Notes: a model not told the origin generated them from the letters alone. A stretch of DNA of 64,000 bases from Nectonema munidae (GCA_030549495.1 JAUIRK010000683.1:62001-126000); one strand, 5' to 3'; positions 10,401 through 25,400 are shown, counted from the first letter of the stretch. Numbers and translations are program-made.

Positions 10401-13400
10401 AAATTCACAAAGATTAAAAATAAAATGTCAAAATAAGACTTAAAAGCAATTAAAAAAAAATAAGTATAATTAGTAAAGGCAAACTTTCAAAAGAAAATCT
10501 TTATTATCTCAACTTTACAATTACAAATTAGGATTCAAAAATAAAATAATTATAAAAAATTCCTAAATTATAATTTGATTTTTTAAGAAATTTTGGTTAT
10601 TGAATTTTTAGACTATTGAGTGTTTTCGTTTTTGAAGACTTTGTCTTAAATATCTTTAAATTCTATATTTGAAATATAAAAAGAGTTTGTATAAATTTTT
10701 AAATAACTTGTATATATCAATAAAAAAAAAGTCTAAAATTGAAACAAAATAATTCAAAATAAAAACAATGTCTCAAAAATTAAAATAATTAAAAAAAAAT
10801 ATAATTACATAAAAAATCTTAATTTTAAATTTTGGTCTTTTTGATGAGCAGCCATTGCTGATCTAGAAGACATGATTCGGATACAAAGAATGAATATCTT
10901 GTATTTTCGTTGAATATAGAATTCAATATCATCTTCATCTACTCCAAAATCTATTTAAAATTCACCATTTGACGAATGGAAATAGTGTAAGTTTAGGTTT
11001 TCGGAATTTTTTACCTAGGTCCATATGTAAATAAAAAATTAAAAGTAAAGTTATAAATTACTATCATTTAATGAAAAGAGACTGTCTAATGACTAATAAA
11101 AAAATTGTTGTCTTACTGCTTTCCACGGGAATAATGTCTGACATATTGTCCAAAGTCGTAGCAGGCAACAGACAAGACAACTGGATCCTTACTCGTTTCA
11201 AGAATATTGGCCAAGACTTTCAAGAGATAATAATTGTCTTCGTTAAAACGCTCCGCCGTTTCTATCCAAAATCTTTCTGAAAGGTGAACTGGACTCCATT
11301 CCAAGAGACCAGTCTTGACTTCACTCACATATTCATCGAATGAACTGGATGTAGAATAAATGATCACGTTCAATAATAAATCATAATGATCCTGGTAGTA
11401 AGAATATACAACTAGATATAGGAAGTTTTATTATTATAAGAACATTCAGAGATATTAGTTTAAAATTTGAGGAAAAATTTTGCAATAAAGTAACCCCTTT
11501 CAGGTATTGGTTTTCGAGAATTAATCGAATGATATTTTTTGAATGCTATATTTTGAATATTGATTTCCTTATGAAGAGTTAGCAATTTCCGGAAACTTTA
11601 TAAACTTTTTGTAGTGAACTTTTTCACATCATTTACCATTACAATTTCATCGATTATAAAAGGAGCTTATTAGTCAAAATACTTTTTGTGCTTGAATGAG
11701 TTCCACGCTAATTTATGAAAAAAATATAATAATTTGATCGCTTTATGTTGATGTAAAAGTTTTCAAAGGATTAGCCGAAGAAGCAATGGCGTAAAAAAAC
11801 GGACTCTTTCTAGTGTTAGTAGCATACATATTATAGTCCAACATTCTATCAGAGATTTCGGGAAACGACTTATAATAATGAAAAATATATATACCAGTAG
11901 TACACAAAAACACATATATAAGACTAAATTAGAATATCTTAATATAAGAGTCAAACCAAAGAAATCCTACTTGTCTGGTTTCTAGGAAAATAAGATACAA
12001 ATTATTTACAATGAATTATTATCATTATTTAAAAAAAGGAAGTGAGATTTAGAATGAAACAGAATTTAGCAAATAAAATATCATAATAAGGAAAAGAGTT
12101 TTTCTATTTATTCAAAATGTTATCTTTGTCGGTTGAGTAGTGGATTTAAGACTAATTTGAGAGAAAAATTTTTTTTTTAAAATACCTTAAACTTTGGACG
12201 CATTGGGACAGAGTTTCCTTTAACAGTTTGAAATCTTCTAATATGTCAGCATCATCAAACTTTTTCTCTTCCAATAGCTCAAGTAATTTTGGAAGTTTAG
12301 AACGAATCATTGAAATACAATTTTCTTTCTTCTTATCCTCATCTTCCACTTTTTCAATTAAATTCTTAAAAAATAAAATATATTCGTATATTATAAAATG
12401 TTTAACATAAAATCGAATGTGAAAAATTAAATATTAGAAAAACTAAAATTCTAAAATTTATGTTAATTTACAAAAAAAAATTCTTTTTGTTTTTTCACCT
12501 TCTAGGTATAAAATATTGTTGATCGTAATTGAGTAAACAGATAAAATGTGGGATAACACAAAAATTTTCGTTTACCATGATAAGCAGACGATTTAGAAAA
12601 ATTTAAGAATAAAATAGAATTAAAAATGTTTTCAAATATATTTAATATCAAACAAAAAATGTTGGATCAAGTGTAGAATCTGACTCTCAAAACGTTCTGG
12701 AGTCAGATTCTACAATTGAGCCAAAAAAATGAATAATAAATTAAAAAATATTGAAGCACTCTCATAAATTTAATACTTAGAACAAAGGTAGGAGTTATTA
12801 AAAAGAATGAAATATAAAAAACAATTCCAAGTTTAAACATTTATATAAACTTAGTAAACATTTTTTGCTTGATTAAAAATTCTTTTTTTTTGAAAAAAAA
12901 ATTTCAAAGTTAATTATTTTCGTACTATTTATTTTTTATTTGTTAAAAGTATTCCTTTTTTTTAAATATTTTTAATTCTATTTTATTCTTAAATTTTTCT
13001 AAATCGTCTGCTTATCATGGTAAACGAAAATTTTTGTGTTGTAAAATCATGGGAGTTATCTTTAATTTTTAGAGCAAAAGAAACTGAAAAGAATGATATT
13101 TTTACAAATAATGAAAATTTCTGGGATAATTATGTAAAAAGTGGATCAACAAAGCTCCTACTAAATATTTTAGACTGTGGATATATGACTTTTATGAATA
13201 ATGATGAAATTTTAGATAATTTTTGTTTACAGGATCTTAAAAAAAATGGCAGAGCCTTTTCAAAAGAAGAAAACATAGTTTTTATGTTTAAAGTAAATAC
13301 TTACTGTAAAATATTAAAGTTTAAATTTTCTCAATCCACTCATCTTAATGAAGTAGAAAATTGTATGGACTTTAAATCTTATATAAAGGAATATTTAGAG

Positions 13401-16400
13401 ATTCAAGACAAAATGATACAAAACATTACTTTACAAAAAAGTTGTTTTAACTCACATTATTTGAAAGAAATTTCTAAAGTTTTATTGAAAAAGAAGTCAG
13501 GATTTGATCACAAAATTTTAGATATGGAAGAAGAAGATATCAATAATGAAGAACTTAGAAAATGCATATTACTCTTTTTATCTGACGCAAGTTTTCCTAT
13601 TTTTATCAATAAGATCGAAAAAGTATTAAGGGATTTGAATTAAATAATTATCTACATATTTATATATTTCGGACAATAAAATATTTTAAAACAATTTTTG
13701 ATTTGCGTTATTTTAGGGCGAAAATCTATATTTGAAAACTAATCGTCTTCTTATCACTTTCAAAGAGTTTTATATAACTTAAAGCAGAAGTATTTTATTT
13801 TATGCAACACGGTGTTACATTGAACCTAAAAGATATTTAGTGTAAGTATTTTTGTAATAAAAAATAAAACCATTTGAACTACTACTTTTGAAACATGAAA
13901 TCAAAAAAGATTAAATACGCTTAAAGAAGGTCTACAGAAATTTAAGAATATTGAGAGAAGAGAAAAAAAGCCATAACTTGGAAATTTAGATGAGGAAGTG
14001 TAGAAAAAGAACTTCATGAATAAAAATACAAAAATCATTAGATAATAAACAGCAAAGATTATTTAAATATAAATTTCTGAGATATTAAACCATTTAAGAC
14101 CAATGTTCCCAAAGGGATTTCAAATGGAATTAAATAGGAATTCCTAAAGTTGTCTGCTTTGTTCGATCCTAAATGGGTTTAATGGAGGGTGCGCCGGTGA
14201 ATTTTCTTCTATGCATTCATCTATCATAAATAGAGCTTTCTAAAATATATATCCTTCTTATAGTATTAAACAGAATCCACTAATTAACTTAAGGGCCAGA
14301 AAATCAGAAGATATCTAATGTAAAGCAGAAGATTCGTATTGAAAAACATTAATAAATGCAGATGATTTTATTTTTGTAAAGTCAACATATGTCGACGGTG
14401 GTCGATAAACCTGCTAATCCTTTAACTAAAAAAGGATTTAGAGAAAAGGAGGGTTAAATAATTTACACTTAAAGACTCATTCCTTAACACATTTATCGTA
14501 AAAGAAGAAAAAAAAGCTTACCTTAAAAATGGCTAAAGTCATTCTAATAACTTTTTCTTTGGAATTTCCACTCAGATTTTCCGTAAGAATATGAATTATT
14601 GGATATCTATAAAATAAACAAACAAAAAACAGTTGAAACTTCATAGATAAAAAATTGTCCATCCTAATTATAATAATTAATATGATTTTAGCTCTAAATT
14701 GAGGAATATACGGCTAGTAGTCCTACGGAATTAAAGAACCCTAGATATCTCCGCAACTAACAAACCTTTTTCAATGAAATGATGTGAATTTTCCCAACGT
14801 TTAGTAAGATTCCTTTTGATAAAAAAAACCTGTTTAGTTGTCAAGTGAAACAGGTAGCCTTTTTTATCCCTAAAAACGTAAAGTCGGTAAAAAATCACTG
14901 AAGTATTCACCAAGAAGATGGCCGAACTTTTTCAAATTAGAACTTTACTTTTGAAACTCTTTCATATACCTACTTAAAAAGTATTGGAAGTTTTACACAA
15001 ATCTCTAGTTTCAAAGATAACGAAAGAATGCTGGCAATTGTATACAGCTTTGAAAAAATGAAGAATCCATTAGATTTAGGGTGCGTGAACAATTTCAAAG
15101 GGTTCTTATTTAATAATTTTATGTAAATTAATGAATTTTTATTATTTAAATAATTTTATTAAAAATGGCCAACAAAAAAATTTGTAGAAATTACTGACGA
15201 TAGAGTGAAAGAAAATGATTTTTCAGAATTTTACACAATTACTATAAAAAAAGCATATTCCGTTCGCTTTGATCATTGAATCCGTTTGAATTCGTATTGG
15301 AACTTCATTTAGAATGCGAACAAATTCTTTTTCCATTACTAAAGAATGGTTAGGAGTTGCAAGTATAAGAAAATGTAATAGGGGGTACGCAAGGTATGTG
15401 TTTATGCTTTGAATCTTGGACTTCTTCAAATGACATATCTCAACCCATATTTCAGAATCATATTTAGATATATTAGAATACGTTAAGAAATATTATTTGT
15501 TAAAGGTGTTAATAAAAACTTTCACACAAGCTATTCCAATGATTACTCAACATAAAGCTAAACAAAAGTTATATATGCTTTATTCGACTTAATAGCGTTA
15601 ACGTATTTTGTCCATTGCAACAGATGGCGAAAGAAATAAGAGTCTGCTCATAGGAGTTGCTATTCAATTTGAAAAAGTTTTTAACTAAGTTTCATAGGTG
15701 TTTCGTGTTGCATCAACGTAATCTTTATTTTCACGACTTTACCTTGAACTAGTGCAAGTGGATAAAATTTTTTTACAATCAATTGACTGTTATAATATTT
15801 TACTTGGGAAAAGAGTATGCTTTAATTTTACAAATAAGCACAAAAGTAAGTAGCTTTGCTTATTGCAGATGGAGATCTATGTCGAACGCTTCTTCCTAGT
15901 TTAAAGTTCACAGAGTGACCGTTTAAAAACATTTAAATGGAAAAAGCTCTTTGTTAGTCAACTTCGCAATGGTAGATGGTAATTATTTAAATTGCTAAAA
16001 TCTCTGATAATGCCACTTTTCCTTTTCAATAGCTTGAAGGCCCAATAATTTTATTTCCTGCAGTCTTTTCAATCTTTGTCCAAACTACAAAACTTGTTTT
16101 GTGCTAATGGTCCTTTAAAGCATAATGAATGAATTGATGAAACTTTCTATGCAGTATCAAGTGATAAAAAAAAGCAAGCATAGCTATCGCTTTTGAAGAT
16201 GTGAAGATGTTTTTGTCGATAAAATGTATAATGTTGGATCTGATGTAATGACACGTATTTATCACAACGTTTCAAAATATATTGAATTTCTTCTATTGGA
16301 AGAGATTCTACGAATGCTCCAACTCACGGAATTCCTCCCCTACTTACTACCTTTTATGTAGAGATGATAATTATTTTGAAGCTTTAAAAGAAATGTTTTT

Positions 16401-19400
16401 TATTTAATTAGTCAGAAGTTGAATATCACTACTACATTGAACAAGGGTTTCAAAATGAATAAGTTAAAAAGGTTAGTAGATCATTGCAACTACAAAACAT
16501 CTTTTCAAACAAGTTAAAATAGTTTTCAAAATCATTTTTTATACCTAAAACATTTTTGTGGAGTTGGTAGAACATCAGATGATGAAGGCAATTTTTAAAA
16601 ATTACAAAAAGAGAGAAAGATGAATATCCAAAAGTTTTTTCAGTTTTTTTCTTCATACTTTAGCAAGTAATATTACGAAAATAAAAAACTAAATATATAT
16701 GATTCATTTTAAAATAAATTTTAGTAAATTATTTTTGATATTGTACATATTTATTACTCATTGACGCAAATACTCCACAATTTAGTTATTGTTGGTAAAG
16801 CTCACAAATAAAGGGATCTGTTTAATACAAATCCCAAATCTTCTGTAATCACCAACTAATCAGTTATGTCAATTTATTTTCCGATTGATCGATAATAATA
16901 ATCGATCGGTTTTCTGAATTATCTACTTTTCTAAGACTTTTGCTTCATAAATGATATGTTTAATTAAGATATTAAAAGACATTCACATTAAATTTTTTTA
17001 GTTCAATGCTTTCCAATCAGGCACAATTATAATGAGACCCAGAGTAAAAGACTCGGGTAAAATGACTAAAAATATTATTAATTTGAATAAGTAATACTTT
17101 GAAAAACTTTTAGATGTTTCCCCTATGGATGAGAAAAAGTTGATACAATGAGGATACATCAAAAGTGAAAATGAACGCCATATATTTCAAAAATATTTAT
17201 TTTGTAAAACATATCAACATCAAAATTTAGCTTACGAGCCGGTTAAACTTACTTTGCGTGTTGGATCTGGCCCGCGGACAGTAGTTTTGTGACCCGTGTC
17301 TTAGAAGAAAGAAAGGTTATTGATACCTGACCATTTTTTCAGCAATTTCAGGAGTATAAGACAGGCACCAAATACAAAAAAGAAGGTGGTATTGAATTTG
17401 GAAGTTGACTTTGCGGGCAATCACGGAAAGAACTCTGAATAAAATAAAAGTCATTATTGCATATGGTAGGAAAGGAAGATTATTTTTTTATCACCACTCC
17501 AACTCCAAATAGTTACAAAAATCCGAATTTGACTTCAAATGATTAGTTCGACCCATCATGCGCTACTCGTTGACCAATTGGCGTTGCCGTAACCTCAACA
17601 AAACAGGTACTAGTCAAAGAATATAGGATTCCTTTTCAATCACAAATACAAAGTAGCACACTAGCAGAAAGTGTTTACTAGCAAATACAAAGAACACACT
17701 AGCAGAAAGTTTTTGCAAATTAACTGTCTCCAAATAGATGAAATCAATAAATTCGGAAAAATTTTCTGGGTTTTTGCCTCCTGCTCCATCTCATATAATT
17801 TTTTTCAATAAGTGCCTAAATTTTGGAATTAATTTATTAATGCCATTTCTATTTCTGAGTTATTCAATGATAAATATTGCAAATTAAAGGACATAAAATT
17901 AATCTTTTTTAACAATAATTATAATATGATTATTTGTAATAAAATAAAAGCTACTATAGGAACTGATTTCTAAAATTTTTATACTTACACCTGCATAATT
18001 GGCATGATTTATGTGTACACAATATAAAACATATCTGTAAAAATCAAGGATAGGAATCAAATTTTGGGATTTAACTATTATTATTTGGTCAATTTTTGAT
18101 AGTAACATTTTATTTTTCACTTTAATAGCTTTTCAGAATTTACGTTCCCGTTTGGAAACAATGGGATTTATTGGATACGAACCCTTTGCCTTACATTAGA
18201 TTTCGTCCTATTATTCCGGTCCTTACCTGGTTAATAGGTTCATTTTTTCCTTGAAGTCAAAGAGAAATGGGATATTTACGTGAAAAATAAAGTGCTCGGA
18301 TAATAATCAAAAGAAAATGTCATATTCTTTCTCTGAGGAATTATCTGCAGTGTTATCAAGAGTACTACTGGGAAAAAGACAAGAAAATTTTACACGGCTA
18401 TCCCATCAATGTCCATCCAGGCATGGCGATAGTGCACGTTTCGGAGAAAGAGAAGCTGTAAGCATCTGGCAGTAGTTTGGATGTACGCGTTGGAGGAGTC
18501 TTTGAGGCGATCACGGAGCCAATTCAAGAAAAAGTGAAAGTCAGGATCCCTGTGCATCGGTTCTTGGTTGAAGGCTGCCAACTTGGCCAAAATCTTGGAC
18601 GCCTAAAATGAAAAATGGGGTCAAGGAGATGAGAAAGACGGGAAAGGGGGCGTATTTACCTGAGCCTGGATGAATTTGTCGCTGCGAAGAAGCAGGTGCA
18701 CGAATTGCTTCCAAACGGGGGTGGCGTTTTTAGTGACTTGGGAGTAGTGTAGGAAAGTTTTGACGCGCCTCAAGGGATCTTCTTTGATCAGGTCATCTAT
18801 CATGACCATGATGTATTGGACGGCAGCCACTTTGCAAATGTGCTTCACCAGCGACATCAACACATCTATGCACTATTTGTAAAAATGGTCTTTCATTACT
18901 AGCAAAAAGGCCATTCAAACTTTTCTGAAGGCACTACTTTTATCCACATATTTCCTTTCTTTCTAGCTAATTTATATTTTCTTGCTTTCTTCATTGATAA
19001 CCCAATTACAAAGGAAAAAAGAAGATTTTAGTAATTACTATTTAATTTCATTGTAAGTTTGCGTTCCTTTTGGGAACATTCGTCCAAAAGTCTTGGTATG
19101 TGGTTTTCCTAATAAGTCCCTTACTAGATTACTTATATTTTAAATATTTAAGTTTTAGCATGATGTTTCACATGATTCCTGTTTCACCACAAGTTTTCAT
19201 ATCAAAAGATGAACGCCAAATCGATATCTAATATATTTTAATTTAAAATTTTGATTTAAGAAAATTTTTTAACTAAATCAATCTTGAACAATTTATTAAA
19301 TGCAAAATTTTCATTTATTTTTCGCTTTGCTTCTTCTAACGTTTGCTTTTTTTCCTACCCCAAGTTTTTCTTTTTCTTATTTTTCTTTACCTTTTTGATA

Positions 19401-22400
19401 TTTTCATTTTGGGTCAGGTATGTTTTGTGATCACATTTCGTTCTTGTGGTGCGTTTTTTCTTCTTATTTTTCATTTGTGTCTTCATCAAGAATCTTTCTA
19501 ATTATTTAAAAATAGGATATTGTCTTCCAGCGTTCAAAGTGATGGCAAAAAATTAAATAGTTTAATTCGGACAAAATTGCTTACAAATACTAAAAGAGGG
19601 TGGAAGGAGCTAAAGGGGGAAAAACTATGCATAAATGCTATTGATAGTATTGCTTTCATCCGCGATTCTTCTTTCAACACACATTTATTGAAGATATATA
19701 CGTATACATATACTAATACTTACTTTTCAAGAGATGTTCTAAAACTCTCCTTTTCTAAGCAAACGAATCATCAGCCTCACATACCTCGAGTTCTTGAAAT
19801 GGCACACAGTGAGATCTTCTGAATATTCTACGAGTGACTGTTGGTTATAGGACATTTCGCGCCTAGTTTATTTTTTAAAGTTTAGGTACAAATGACCAAA
19901 TTGGATATGAAATGTCTTGAACACGTGCTTGTACAATTTGGCCAGGATTATAGGTTCTTAGTTGAGTTGAGAATTATGGGATCACTTATAAAGGAATGAA
20001 GTTAGCATTTGAATACACAACCCTATTATATTCTGGCTACGGGACACAGAAATAAAGTTTTTGAGAGGGTGACGGATTGTTAATAAAATTGGGGGCTACA
20101 TTTTGTTTTAACGAAATACTAGGACGTAAAAAATGTATGAATGATTTTAAGGAAGAATTAAAAAAGATACATTTTAGTATATAATATAGTCATTAGATAC
20201 TTTAGGATTTAGGTAATCAGTTAATTAGCGGAAAAGTTTATTAATTTCTCAGCGCTGATTTTACTGTGCAAAAAGTGTTTGCGTCCAAGTATATTTTATT
20301 ATGTATCATATAACGAAGTGCTTCTCACAACCGGTCCGACAGATCGATGCCAGCAGAGCCATGCAAGTTGTCAGTTCTCAGTCCCCCTAAGTTTAACTTC
20401 TCTCAAGACGTGGCTGGATAAGTTGAGGAATAAAAATTAAACTTTCTTTTCGCACTGACGTAAGAAAACTCGGTTGACAAATGTAATTGACGTGAATTCT
20501 TTACTCTCTCATCCTGAAAGTTAAAAATCTGATGATCGCGTACTGTAATATTTTATGTTTAAAGTAGAATCCTTTTTTCGCTTTCATGCGCCCGGCCACT
20601 AGGCTAGGAAATAACATTTGCCAGTGTGCGCTCTCAAAAAGTTTGAGGAGACATGATGTAAAGTACGTTCCGATATTTATACAAGTGCTAATATATATAT
20701 TTCATTTGCATGTGGTAAGATATGCGGAGAGAGGATAAGAGATCAGCTGATCCTTTACTGAATTTAATTTTAATAACGATGCTTTCACTTGTTTTGTCAG
20801 GAGAGTGAATAAGAAAACTTTTGAGCAATTGGAAGTAATTCGACAATGTAATAGCTTAAGTATTTTGTTAAATGCAAGTAAATAGTAAATTATTCATTCT
20901 TAACCCATAATTAGCCCAATGTCTACAAATGTAGACCTTTATTTGAAACATAATCTAATAAAAAAATAATATTTTTACGAATTTTTGTTTGCTACATAAA
21001 AATAAATAAAACGAAAATTTTAATCATTGAAAAAGTGAGACTCAATATATTAGTTTCTACAATTTTTATAATTTCTTAACAATTTAGACTAATCATAAAA
21101 ATGTTGAGGAAAGGTCAAAATAGGTCAACACTAGACCAAAACTTTTTTAAATGCTAAATAAGACATATCAAAAGATAAAATGTTTTAAAAATTTGAAAAC
21201 ATCATATTTTTTTATTTGTTTTAAAATTAGGTCTAAGGGATGGATTTACCTAGGGGGGGGGGGGGGTGCCTGTTTTTTATAGTTGATTGGTTAAAGTGAA
21301 TTTGATGAAATGATATAGTGTATCAGCGAGGTTAAATCTATTTTAAACGTGACAGTTTGTTCTAACATCTTCACAAAATTAATATTAGATTTTTATGTAT
21401 TGTATGTAATCATGCACTTTTTTATCACACCAAAGCATAAATAAAATTTCATCATTTTACCGAAGAAAAAGAAACTTGTTTTTGGTAGGTGAAATGCAAA
21501 CACATTTCAAAAAATAAGCTCATATGAAATGAAATTATAAAAACAATGTAGCAATTAAACAATGTAGTAACTTTGAATTTGAATCTTTATGATAAAGGTT
21601 AACGGTGGTGTGGTATTTTCATCGAAAAAAGTACTAATTTGCAACTAACATAGAGCTATGGATAATCTAGCAGAAGCGAGGCTTAAACCCGGAACTTCAG
21701 ATCGATAGCAGCGCTTCTAACCGTTTAACCTCGCAGCCACTAAACCACTTACGTTTTGATAAAAACGGAAATGATATTTTAAACTTTTAAATAACAACTT
21801 TTCACGATAGAAAATATTAGAAAAAAATTCGAAAAAGTGGCTCAGCCCCCCCCCCCCCCTACTTACTTTTACGGTGATGTAGATATTATGGATAGAGCTC
21901 TTGCTGGCTTTCGACCAAGCATATTTGGCAAAAATGGTATTGGAACTTGATTATATTAGTGGAATTAATGGAAGATATTCCATTGCAGATTATGCAAGAT
22001 GTCAACCATATACCAACTTCTACATACTTCTATAACGCCAAGAAAATGTGTAGTTTGCAAAAAAAGTGTTCAAATTCAATGTTGGAAATGCAAGACTCTC
22101 CATTTAAATTATTGTTTCCAAAAATATCATAAATGAATTTTTGATATCATTTAAACCCAATGTCTAAATAAGTTGACTTGTAAAAAAATATTAAAAATAA
22201 TTTTTTTTTCAAATTTATTTTAGAATGTTTTATATTATATAATTGAAATGTTGTATACAATTTTTTGACTTGTTTATATTTTTTTCATCACTTGGGCATG
22301 GTGAAATTTGTTTATTTATTTGAATAAAGTTTCCCATTTTTGACGAATGTGCATAAGTTTGTATTATTGTGAGTTTTCTCTGGCTTTGCACTATGACCAC

Positions 22401-25400
22401 GTTATTTTGTATATGGAAACTATTAATAGCAAATTTATATTTATTATTATCAGTATATACGCTTTTAATAAATAAACGAAAAGGGAGGATATCTTTCGCT
22501 ACATTTATAGTAGAACTTCGACAATTTTGAGAATAAAGTGCTCGTCCCCAAATGTGACAGTAAGAGCTTCGTGCATTCTGTGATATAAAAAAAAGTATAT
22601 ATTCTTTAGTAAATATATAGATAGATATGAAAGATACTTTTTCATTTGCCTAGTGGTTCCCAACCTTTTTTAGTTTGCGGCACCCTTGGCGCGCCTTTTA
22701 AAAATTCCTGGCACCCTTTGAGGAAAAACTTATTTAAAATTTCCATAGTTTTTTTATTATAATTTTTTTTTATTTCTACATCTGCATTGATGCAACAATA
22801 CCTTGGCTTATACAAAGATCATATAAAAAAATTTATACTGATCCTGCTATCACAGAAAATATAATAATACTAATATAAATTTAATAAAAAAAAAGTATCT
22901 AAGCTAAAAGTTAAATTGTTAATTAGACAATAAAAGCAGAAAGAATGAAATTAATATAATTTTTACGCTGAATTTTGGCGGCACCCTTAAAAAATCTTAC
23001 AGCACCCTTTAGTGCCGCGGCACACCGGTTGGGAATCACTGGCCTAGACGACTAGAATCTTAAATGTCTTATTCGATAGATTAAAATGTAGCATTTTGGT
23101 ATATGTTTTAGCGAGTAAAAAAAGTGCAAAATTAAACAAAAGTAAACTTCATAAGGTCGAGCTTCAAAAGCACTCTGTCTTGTGTTGGAATCCAATGCCA
23201 TGATGAATTCATATTCATGTCTTGTGATAAGTTGACCCCTATTTCGAAAAATAAGATTAAAATAAGCTATACAACAGTGTTAATTTAATTAATTAATTAA
23301 GCTGTTTGTGGCGTTCGCACCCATCCTTTCGGATATCGTGGCCCGCGCGGAATGCTGAGTCCAAGTCTACCTGGACTTTCCATCCCACTAAACGCCTACC
23401 AGCCCTTGTTAGAAAAAATAGCTATACCTTGTTATATATATTATTTTACAAAAATTTATGTTACAATATATAAATACATCTGAGTGAACGATACCATCCT
23501 AACGCAAACGCTCCCAATTTGGGAAACAAACTTATTGTCTAGTGATAGCTTGATTACTAACCACGTAGAATCGGGTCGTTAGAGCACTCCCTAACCGTAA
23601 AAACCTTTGAATTCTTCAGAGGAAGAAAACCAGGGTAAAAAACCGGCACGACGGAATGTATCTTGTTCCTAAATAAAAGAATATGATTATAAAAGGTATA
23701 TGCTACAAAAAATAGAAGCGTTAGAAGACATGCAATATCTTATATATTATTAATAAATAATATTTGATACATGTTATAGGGGTTAAGAAAGATATACATA
23801 ATTTAGGGCATGCTAGGTTAGGAACAATCTACCCCTGGAATATGACTCCATCCCTAAATGTTGTCCCTAGGATATATGTTTTAAAATTAGAATGTATAGA
23901 CGGTCCTACAAGCAGACTCCTACAGAGGCCAGATTACCGACTATGCCTAACCTAGCTCGTAACATGAAACTGTTTTGGGACTTAAACCTCGTGCCAATCC
24001 TAAATTTAAGTAGGCGGATCTAGAACTCAGAAAAAACAGAACTATATCGCAGAACGCAGAATTCCCTATTGCTTGGGGGCTATTGTATATGGGTAGTCAC
24101 CTAGGATAACTTTTCTCTTTTTTTTAGCATATACCCCCAAGAACGCTTCGGCCTGGGTTTGCGTGAGCTCCCAAGCTTCGCATAATTGTGGGCAATGCTT
24201 GTGTGTCCTTAATTTTTCTATAAACTTTTTATTTAATTTCTCCAACCTTTTCTGGAAGCAAGAAAAGGAGGTCCGGCTACAAGCAATAGTGAAAGGGTTG
24301 CCATAAACAGTTCTAAAAAGTTTATACATGAGGTCGTCTATTTTGTTGGTCCAAGTTGAGGGAAGGCATCCCAAAATGGAGTTTCCATAAGTCAATTTCG
24401 GCATTGTGAGGATTTTAATGACCTTGCCTACCATCGTGGAATTGACCCCAAGGTCTTTAAGACATCCATATAGCGCTAGATCCTTCTTCCCCTTTTTTTT
24501 ATCTTTTCGTGAGCTTCACGATGAAAACTAAATCCTGCATCCCAATTGATTCCTGGATATTTTAGGTGACGAACTAGGGGAATATTCCCTATAGTTGGCG
24601 GTTTATTTTTGGGACAATTAGCGCCAAAGATGATGAACTTGCATTTAGAGTAATTCACCTTAAGGTTCCATCCAGTGAAATACCCCCTAATATGGTATTT
24701 ACGTCCGTAAGGTGTTTGCAAATACGCGGAACACGCTTAGCGGAGTAATATACACATATGTCGTCTGCGAAACTGATTATTATCCTAGCATAGATTGACT
24801 TATTGAAAGAGTCCCTAATATCAGATATGTAGATGTTGAACAGAAGAGGGCTTAGAGGTTAACTTGGGGGACCCCACGGCCTAGGCTTATTCTCCTTGAA
24901 AATTTATTTATTCTGATCTGGAATGAGCGTCGAGAAAGGAAACTGTGAACTACCTTAAAGATGCATGATGGCACAAACATGCTACTAAGTTTGAACAGCA
25001 AACCCTCATGCCAGACCGTATCAAAAGCCTTCTCCAGGTCGTAAGATATCATCCCTACGTAGAGGCCATCATTTAAGCTTTTAGCAACATCATGATGCAA
25101 GGTAAGCAGAGCATGATTTGTTGATAAACCTTTTTTGAATCCAAACTGTACTTCTGGGATTATTGCATGCTCCTTGCACCAAGCATCGAGTACTCCAAAA
25201 ATTAATTTGTCATACACTTTGCTCAGGAAAGGGAGAAGACTGATAGGCCGTAGGTTACTCGGTTTGCCGCTCTTCTTGCCAGCCTTTGGCACACAAATAA
25301 GTATAGCCCTTTTATAGCAGTCTGGGTAAAACCCATCTTTTATAAAAGAGTTATATATTGCCAGCAAGACGTCCTTAAACCTAGGGGGAACATTCTTGAT

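Larger units (their letters stand above)
20904..22200 (+). mobile_element. Broken piggyBac element with transposase C-terminus
   Basis: TTAA at 20900-20903 is followed by CCCATAATTAGCCCAATG and a short palindrome (GTCTACAAATGTAGAC), the layout of a piggyBac terminus. At 21873-21935 the plus strand encodes [20 protein letters not shown], the conserved stretch before the last helices of piggyBac transposases. At 22041-22136 it encodes [20 protein letters not shown] followed by a CFxxYH end: the C-terminal zinc-binding Cys-rich domain with paired CxxC motifs and stop TGA at 22134. The two parts are in different frames, so the gene is broken, and most of the catalytic core is missing. The right terminus was not identified; the end coordinate is approximate. 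Confidence 0.75.

Noticed and set aside
11071-11280. Plus-strand frame over the ATP6V1H exon
   Set aside because: It is the antisense shadow of the strongly conserved [14 protein letters not shown] exon.
19520-19822. 100-codon plus-strand frame
   Set aside because: No recognisable domain, no supporting signals, and it lies in an intron of ATP6V1H.
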